64,000 nt of DNA, from assembly GCA_963667715.1 (NCBI GenBank), contig OY763926.1:3968001-4032000 (forward strand), read 5' to 3'. The notes beneath the pieces are model-generated. The model did no database searches. It saw nothing but the letters and a program-made list of their open reading frames with translations, and had not been told where the DNA came from. Every line of letters begins with the position of its first letter. Position 1 is the stretch's first letter. A program made the position numbers and the translations under genes. The stretch comes from JAFGDI01 sp963667715. Its GTDB lineage: Bacteria > Planctomycetota > Phycisphaerae > Sedimentisphaerales > SM23-30. Below, in pieces: positions 59,831-64,000 of the stretch.

Positions 59831-61326
59831 TCCCCATATCTCTCCAATACTCGCTCAACGATACCGGTCGTACTCAGCCCTTCAACCAGCGGCATAAGCA
59901 CACATTCGCCCCCATGGCTCTCGACCCATTCCTGACCGACAACTTTACCCTGCCAGTCTGTACCCTTTATCAGCACATCTGGCGTTATCGCCTCGATCAA
60001 TGCCTGCGGGGTATCATCTTCAAATATCACTACATGGTCAACAACTTCAAGTGCCGCAATCAATGCCGATCTCTCTTGCTGGTTCAATATTGGACGCTTC
60101 GGACCTTTCAACCTGCTCACTGAAGCATCGCTATTGAGCCCCACTACCAGCAGATCGCCCTGACGACTGGCAAACTTCAACAGCTCAATATGGCCCGGAT
60201 GAAGAATATCATAACAGCCGTTTGTAAACACCACTTTTTTACCGTTACGCCAGCGTAGCTGATTCTGCAGATCGTCCAGCGAACATATCTTACCTACGCT
60301 CAGCCTCTGATCTCGGCATATCTCTACCATTATCTCGGACCGGCTTATACCAACACAGCCGAACTTCTCAACCTCCAGACCACCAGCAATATTTGCCAGC
60401 TTTATGATCTCTGTCATAGTCGGAGCTTCTATACTATAGTTTGCACCTACCAAAGTACCAAGCATCGCCAGTACCATATCGCCGGCACCGGTTACATCAT
60501 AAACACTTCTGGCACGGGTCGGAACCAGCTCACCTTCGTCAATATCGCCCTGATACAGATACGCACCAGACTTATCCAGCGTTACTACCAGATTCTCAAT
60601 ACCACATTCCTTGGTCAGCTTAGACGCCGCCTTATGACAATCTTCTATGTCGCCATTCAAACGTATTCCAGATGCGATCGACAACTCACGACGGTTCGGC
60701 TTCACCAGCCAGGCCCCGCGATAGCGACTATAATCTGAAATAGAACCTGGGTCAACAATAGTCTTCTTACCAGCCGCCTTTGCTAATGCGATCAGCTTTC
60801 TGGCAAAATCATTATGCAGTACACCTTTATTATAGTCTTCCAAACACACTACATCACACCACTTGAGCCCTTCTTCAAAGAACGCAACCAGCTTCTCCTG
60901 CACCTCTTCACTTATCGGAGTGGTATCTTCCTCATCTATTCGCATCAGCTGCTGGCGATGACGATGCTGGGCCAGACCAACTATACGCTGTTTGCTCGTC
61001 GTAGGCCTGTCGGTATCTACTACTAAATAGTCTGTATTGACCGTTGGATAATCACCAAGCACCTGCTGCAATACCCGGCCATGACGATCATCGCCAATAA
61101 CACCCATACAGCGAACCTCAACATCTAATGTTGCCAGATCGACCGCAACCGAACCTGCTCCGCCGGGCTGTTCCTGCCTGTCATTAACATTCAGGATCGC
61201 CACCGGTGCCTCTGGTGATATACGATCTATATTACCCATCAGGTAATGGTCCAGCATAAAGTCGCCAACAAGCAATACCTTTGGCGTACCGAGATTCTCT
61301 ACTATTGTTAATAGTCTTTGATACAT
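59812..61326 (-). CDS. hldE: Bifunctional heptose 7-phosphate kinase / heptose 1-phosphate adenylyltransferase
   Basis: Two steps of ADP-heptose synthesis for LPS inner core. 504 aa, close to E. coli HldE (477). The N-terminal PfkB/ribokinase domain has VGDFMLDHYLMGNIDRISPEAPV, NDRQEQPGGAGSVA and the catalytic GAGDMVLAML (about residue 265). The C-terminal cytidylyltransferase-fold domain (about 350 on) has VFTNGCYDILHPGHIELL with the HxGH motif and the IKGTDWQGKVVGQEWVESHGG ending. Same strand as lpxK upstream and the gmhB-like gene downstream. hldD and gmhA are not in the window. Confidence 0.95.
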   Translation of the reverse strand: MYQRLLTIVENLGTPKVLLVGDFMLDHYLMGNIDRISPEAPVAILNVNDRQEQPGGAGSVAVDLATLDVEVRCMGVIGDDRHGRVLQQVLGDYPTVNTDYLVVDTDRPTTSKQRIVGLAQHRHRQQLMRIDEEDTTPISEEVQEKLVAFFEEGLKWCDVVCLEDYNKGVLHNDFARKLIALAKAAGKKTIVDPGSISDYSRYRGAWLVKPNRRELSIASGIRLNGDIEDCHKAASKLTKECGIENLVVTLDKSGAYLYQGDIDEGELVPTRARSVYDVTGAGDMVLAMLGTLVGANYSIEAPTMTEIIKLANIAGGLEVEKFGCVGISRSEIMVEICRDQRLSVGKICSLDDLQNQLRWRNGKKVVFTNGCYDILHPGHIELLKFASRQGDLLVVGLNSDASVSRLKGPKRPILNQQERSALIAALEVVDHVVIFEDDTPQALIEAITPDVLIKGTDWQGKVVGQEWVESHGGECVLMPLVEGLSTTGIVERVLERYGDNKSKK

Positions 61327-61464
61327 ACTATATATTTCTATTTTCTTATCCCCAGCTACTTCTAAAATATAAAATGGTTGGGGAACACTTTATATCTGAC
61401 TTTTAATAACCAGCCTTTTCTAACCAGCTATTTCACCACCCAAACAGGGCAAAGCCTAACTAAT

Positions 61465-62511
61465 TTAATTCAAATTGGTTATATTATCAACCAGTTTTTT
61501 CAATTCACTCTCGCCCCGACTAAAGCTCATTTTTATCTTCAGCCAGAACAATTTATCCAACCCAGACACTTCTGGCAGCTCACGAAGCTTAACCCAATCC
61601 TTCTCTGTTGTTATAAACCAGTGATCGGGAACATCTTCCATTAACTGTCGAATTATCCCAACTCGTTCTGCATCATAGTCACTGTGATCATCAAAAAAGT
61701 AACGACCGCGAATATCCGCTCCCAGCTTCTCCAGCGTAGCTATAAAACCGCCCGGATTACCGATCGAACAAAAAGCCGTTACCTTCTTGCCTTTTAACTC
61801 AGATAAACTCAATCCCGAACCGGTAACACTATACAGCTCCGACGGCTCATGACAGCCCAGAGCTATTGGCATCTCCCTATAACCCAACAACTTACGCTCT
61901 ATCTCAACCAGCTCTGATTCACTCGCCATATCTGAACGACTTATTACCGCCGCACCTGCTCGCTCTATACCCACTTCCGACTCTCGCAGCAGCCCCGCCG
62001 GCAATATCCGGCCAAAGCCAAAAGGGCACATCGCATCTACCATAAGGATATTAAGATCCCTTACCAGGCGACGATGCTGATAGCCGTCATCCATGACTAT
62101 TATGGTAGCACCATCTAACTGGGCCCGCTGTGCGTTTTCTGCCCTATTAGAACCAACGTAAAACGAAACGCCCGGCAGTGCATCCTGAAGCAATCGCATC
62201 TCATCATTCAAACCACTGGGATCACTTGACTTATAACCACGACTAAGTAGTGCCGGGCTCGCACCTTTACTGCACAAATACTCACATAACCACGCTACCA
62301 TAGGTGTCTTACCCGTGCCCCCGGCTGTTATATTACCCACACATATCACAGGAATATCAACTTTATAAGACCTCAGAATATGAAGGTCGTACAACCTGTT
62401 TCTCAGTACTGTTACCACTCCATACAACACTGAAACAGCTCGCAGCAACAGCCTTAATATGACCGCCGCAATGCCTTTCTTTGCACCTGATAGTATTTCT
62501 ATATGATTCAT
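61465..62511 (-). CDS. lpxK: Tetraacyldisaccharide 4'-kinase
   Basis: Phosphorylates the lipid A precursor at the 4' position on the inner membrane. 348 aa, usual length. N-terminal membrane-associated helix (AAVILRLLLRAVSVLYGVVTVLRNRLYD), Walker A VGNITAGGTGKTPMVAWL, RGYKSS, the DDGYQHRRLVRDLNILMVD motif and FFDDHSDY. Its presence shows a lipid-A-containing outer membrane. It heads the lpxK-hldE-gmhB-like operon; 138 bp separate it from hldE. Confidence 0.96.
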   Translation of the reverse strand: MNHIEILSGAKKGIAAVILRLLLRAVSVLYGVVTVLRNRLYDLHILRSYKVDIPVICVGNITAGGTGKTPMVAWLCEYLCSKGASPALLSRGYKSSDPSGLNDEMRLLQDALPGVSFYVGSNRAENAQRAQLDGATIIVMDDGYQHRRLVRDLNILMVDAMCPFGFGRILPAGLLRESEVGIERAGAAVISRSDMASESELVEIERKLLGYREMPIALGCHEPSELYSVTGSGLSLSELKGKKVTAFCSIGNPGGFIATLEKLGADIRGRYFFDDHSDYDAERVGIIRQLMEDVPDHWFITTEKDWVKLRELPEVSGLDKLFWLKIKMSFSRGESELKKLVDNITNLN

Positions 62512-63042
62512 ATAACCAACATTTTACGCAATCTCAACAAAATGTAAAGACGTGTCGTTTTTTCATACTGACACTACTCTGTGGTACTACCAAACCAAAT
62601 ACGTACCAGCTAAATATTTCACTTGCAAAAAAACTTCTTTTTTGTTAGAATTCGACAGTTGCAGATTTACATTGTAAACTTCTGTTTTTACAGTAGTTAG
62701 TAATTCTCAACAAACACAGAAATACCTGACTGAACCAACCCTGACCAGCTAGTTAATAACATTAAGGCCAGTATGACCAGCCAGCAGCAGACCTTTGCCG
62801 TTTTTTATACTCTCGTTTTGTGCAGATTGCTTTTTTTCTGCAAACGCTTAGGACTCACCTGCGACTTGTAAACTGGATATTTTCAGGTAGATTAGTCTAC
62901 GCTCCAGCCGGTCATTTTTTCAGTTGAATACAGCGGATTTTAATGAGGCTTGAACGCCTTTACAATATAACTATAGTAACATAAAACCATAAGCAATTAT
63001 TTCTTTGCTTTGCCGGAACAACGGCACGGAGGACCATAAAAA
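62512..63042. other. Divergent intergenic region before the HTH gene
   Basis: 531 bp. Holds the promoter candidate at 62623-62651; the roughly 380-nt stretch after it (62660-63040) contains short repeats (ACCAGC, CCAGC) but no recognised riboswitch or gene. Confidence 0.45.
62623..62651 (+). promoter_or_regulatory. Candidate sigma-70-type promoter of the HTH gene
   Basis: TTGCAA, 17-bp spacer, TAGAAT; would leave a leader of about 385 nt. Confidence 0.4.
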
Positions 63043-64000
63043 ATGGCCAAGATGTTTTACTCAATGGAAGAAGTGCAGGAAAAACTCAATTGCACTGAAG
63101 ATAAGATCAAGGATTTTGTCAAAGAAGGAATGCTTCGCGAATTCCGTGATGGTATGAAGATCCTCTTCAAAGTCGATGAAGTCGATACTCTGGCCGATTC
63201 TTCTGCTGCCGCGGACGTTGCCCCTGAACAGTCTTTCGATGATGAATCTCTCGAAGATATCTCGCTCAGCCTCGACGGCAGCTCTATCGGATTAGCTGGA
63301 AGTTCTATCGGACTCGCTCCTGTGGATTCTTCTGACGCCAGCTCACTTGGCGACAGTTTCGCTAGTGATGACAACCCGCTTGCCGGCGACAGCGATGATG
63401 ATGACCTGCTCGCTTCTGGCGATGTCGATCTTGACGGAAGCTCTATCGGTATAGGACTTGCTCCTAGCGCAACCGGCAGTGCCGACAGCTACGGCCTTGC
63501 CGACTCTGCCGCAGAAAGCAACCCACTCGCTGGCGATGCTAATGACTACGACCTTTCCAATGACGACTCTGTCGGACTTGCCGATGAAGTATCTATGGAT
63601 GACGAAAGCCTTTCTAATGACAAAGACGATACCGTCGTTACCAGCCATGGTATTGACGCTCTCGAAGATACCGAACTCGATATGGATGTTGATCCTCTTG
63701 CCCAGACCAAGATATCTTCTCCTTTCGCTGACGATGATGAAATCTCGCTTGACCCTAGCAGCAGCGGCAGTGGCCTGCTCGACCTGTCACGCGAAGCTGA
63801 CGACACCAGCCTTGGTGCCGATATTCTCAAAGATATCTACTCTGACGAAATGGGCGGCGACGCTGAAGAAGCTCCTGTCCTTCAATCTGCTGCCGGTGAA
63901 GAAGAAGTGTCATCTTCTACCAGCTCCGATATGGGGTTCGATGAACCTATAGTCTCTGGCATTAGCGATTCTCCTGTTCCTGCCGCAGCTGTCGCAGCTC
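63043..64000 (+). CDS. Acidic helix-turn-helix protein (3' end outside the window)
   Basis: Reads open from ATG 63043 (GGAGG 9 nt upstream) to the window edge, at least 319 codons. Residues about 5-50 form a MerR/excisionase-type helix-turn-helix: MFYSMEEVQEKLNCTEDKIKDFVKEGML. The rest is low-complexity, dominated by Asp/Ser/Gly/Ala/Leu, with repeated phrases such as LDGSSIGLA, SSIGLAPVD, DGSSIGIGLAP and SNPLAGDA. Such an acidic disordered tail on a small DNA-binding domain suggests a scaffold or regulator, but no function is known to me. C-terminal domains may lie beyond the window. Confidence 0.75.
   Translation, partial: MAKMFYSMEEVQEKLNCTEDKIKDFVKEGMLREFRDGMKILFKVDEVDTLADSSAAADVAPEQSFDDESLEDISLSLDGSSIGLAGSSIGLAPVDSSDASSLGDSFASDDNPLAGDSDDDDLLASGDVDLDGSSIGIGLAPSATGSADSYGLADSAAESNPLAGDANDYDLSNDDSVGLADEVSMDDESLSNDKDDTVVTSHGIDALEDTELDMDVDPLAQTKISSPFADDDEISLDPSSSGSGLLDLSREADDTSLGADILKDIYSDEMGGDAEEAPVLQSAAGEEEVSSSTSSDMGFDEPIVSGISDSPVPAAAVAA

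Noticed and set aside
1..64000. tRNA and rRNA genes
   Set aside because: No acceptor/T-loop pairs (GTTCGAATC-type) or conserved rRNA segments were noticed; a tRNAscan run would be decisive.

Overview
This window looks like a chromosomal segment from a Gram-negative-type planctomycete, most likely of the Phycisphaerae (Sedimentisphaerales-like). That placement is an inference. It rests on a dockerin-like C-terminus ending DLKDFAILAVNWL, a VPAPAALLL-type PEP-CTERM anchor, a fused SecDF, a dnaA that is not followed by dnaN, outer-membrane/LPS genes (lpxK, hldE, gmhB-like, mlaE/mlaF) and several exported glycoside hydrolases. There are no rRNA genes, no tRNA I could recognise, no CRISPR array and no transposase.

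Layout. 1-3.9 kb: a MacA/MacB-type tripartite efflux operon (adaptor cut by the window edge, ATPase, permease). 4.1-9.4 kb: the glycine cleavage operon on the minus strand (gcvT-gcvH-gcvPA-gcvPB) behind a tandem glycine riboswitch with its own terminator. 9.6-11.8 kb: single genes (ExbD, NUDIX, UspA, MgtC). 11.9-16.2 kb: an exported dockerin-type beta-propeller, an ECF sigma factor with a membrane-bound partner, and a GH43 enzyme. 16.3-19.9 kb: dnaK with a consensus sigma-54 promoter and a large upstream palindrome, then small uncharacterised genes. 19.9-28.5 kb: pgpA, an orphan NADH-binding NuoF/HydB-like flavoprotein, mlaE/mlaF, panB, alr, tsaD. 28.5-33.3 kb: probable oriC, dnaA, gyrA. 33.7-42.1 kb: a homocysteine methyltransferase-family gene, secDF-yajC, rpmE, prfA and a U32 peptidase-family gene. 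42.2-48.8 kb: a giant TPR-secretin with a Met/Gly repeat, a DUF4139-type protein and an exported coiled-coil protein. 48.9-58.2 kb: asnB, a PEP-CTERM protein, a very large GH101-like hydrolase, an arabinanase-like GH43 and an AraC regulator, probably one glycan-use locus. 58.6-62.5 kb: lpxK-hldE-gmhB-like, for lipid A and heptose. 63.0 kb to the end: the start of an acidic helix-turn-helix protein that runs off the window.

The least-explained signals are non-coding: (i) a family of 7-8 bp tandem repeats, each with its own unit, placed after stop codons and between operon genes; (ii) a 175-bp element with inverted termini whose two ends recur separately around pgpA-nuoF; (iii) a sigma-54 site plus an 18-bp-arm palindrome upstream of dnaK; and (iv) a structured, terminator-ended segment upstream of alr that may encode an RNA.
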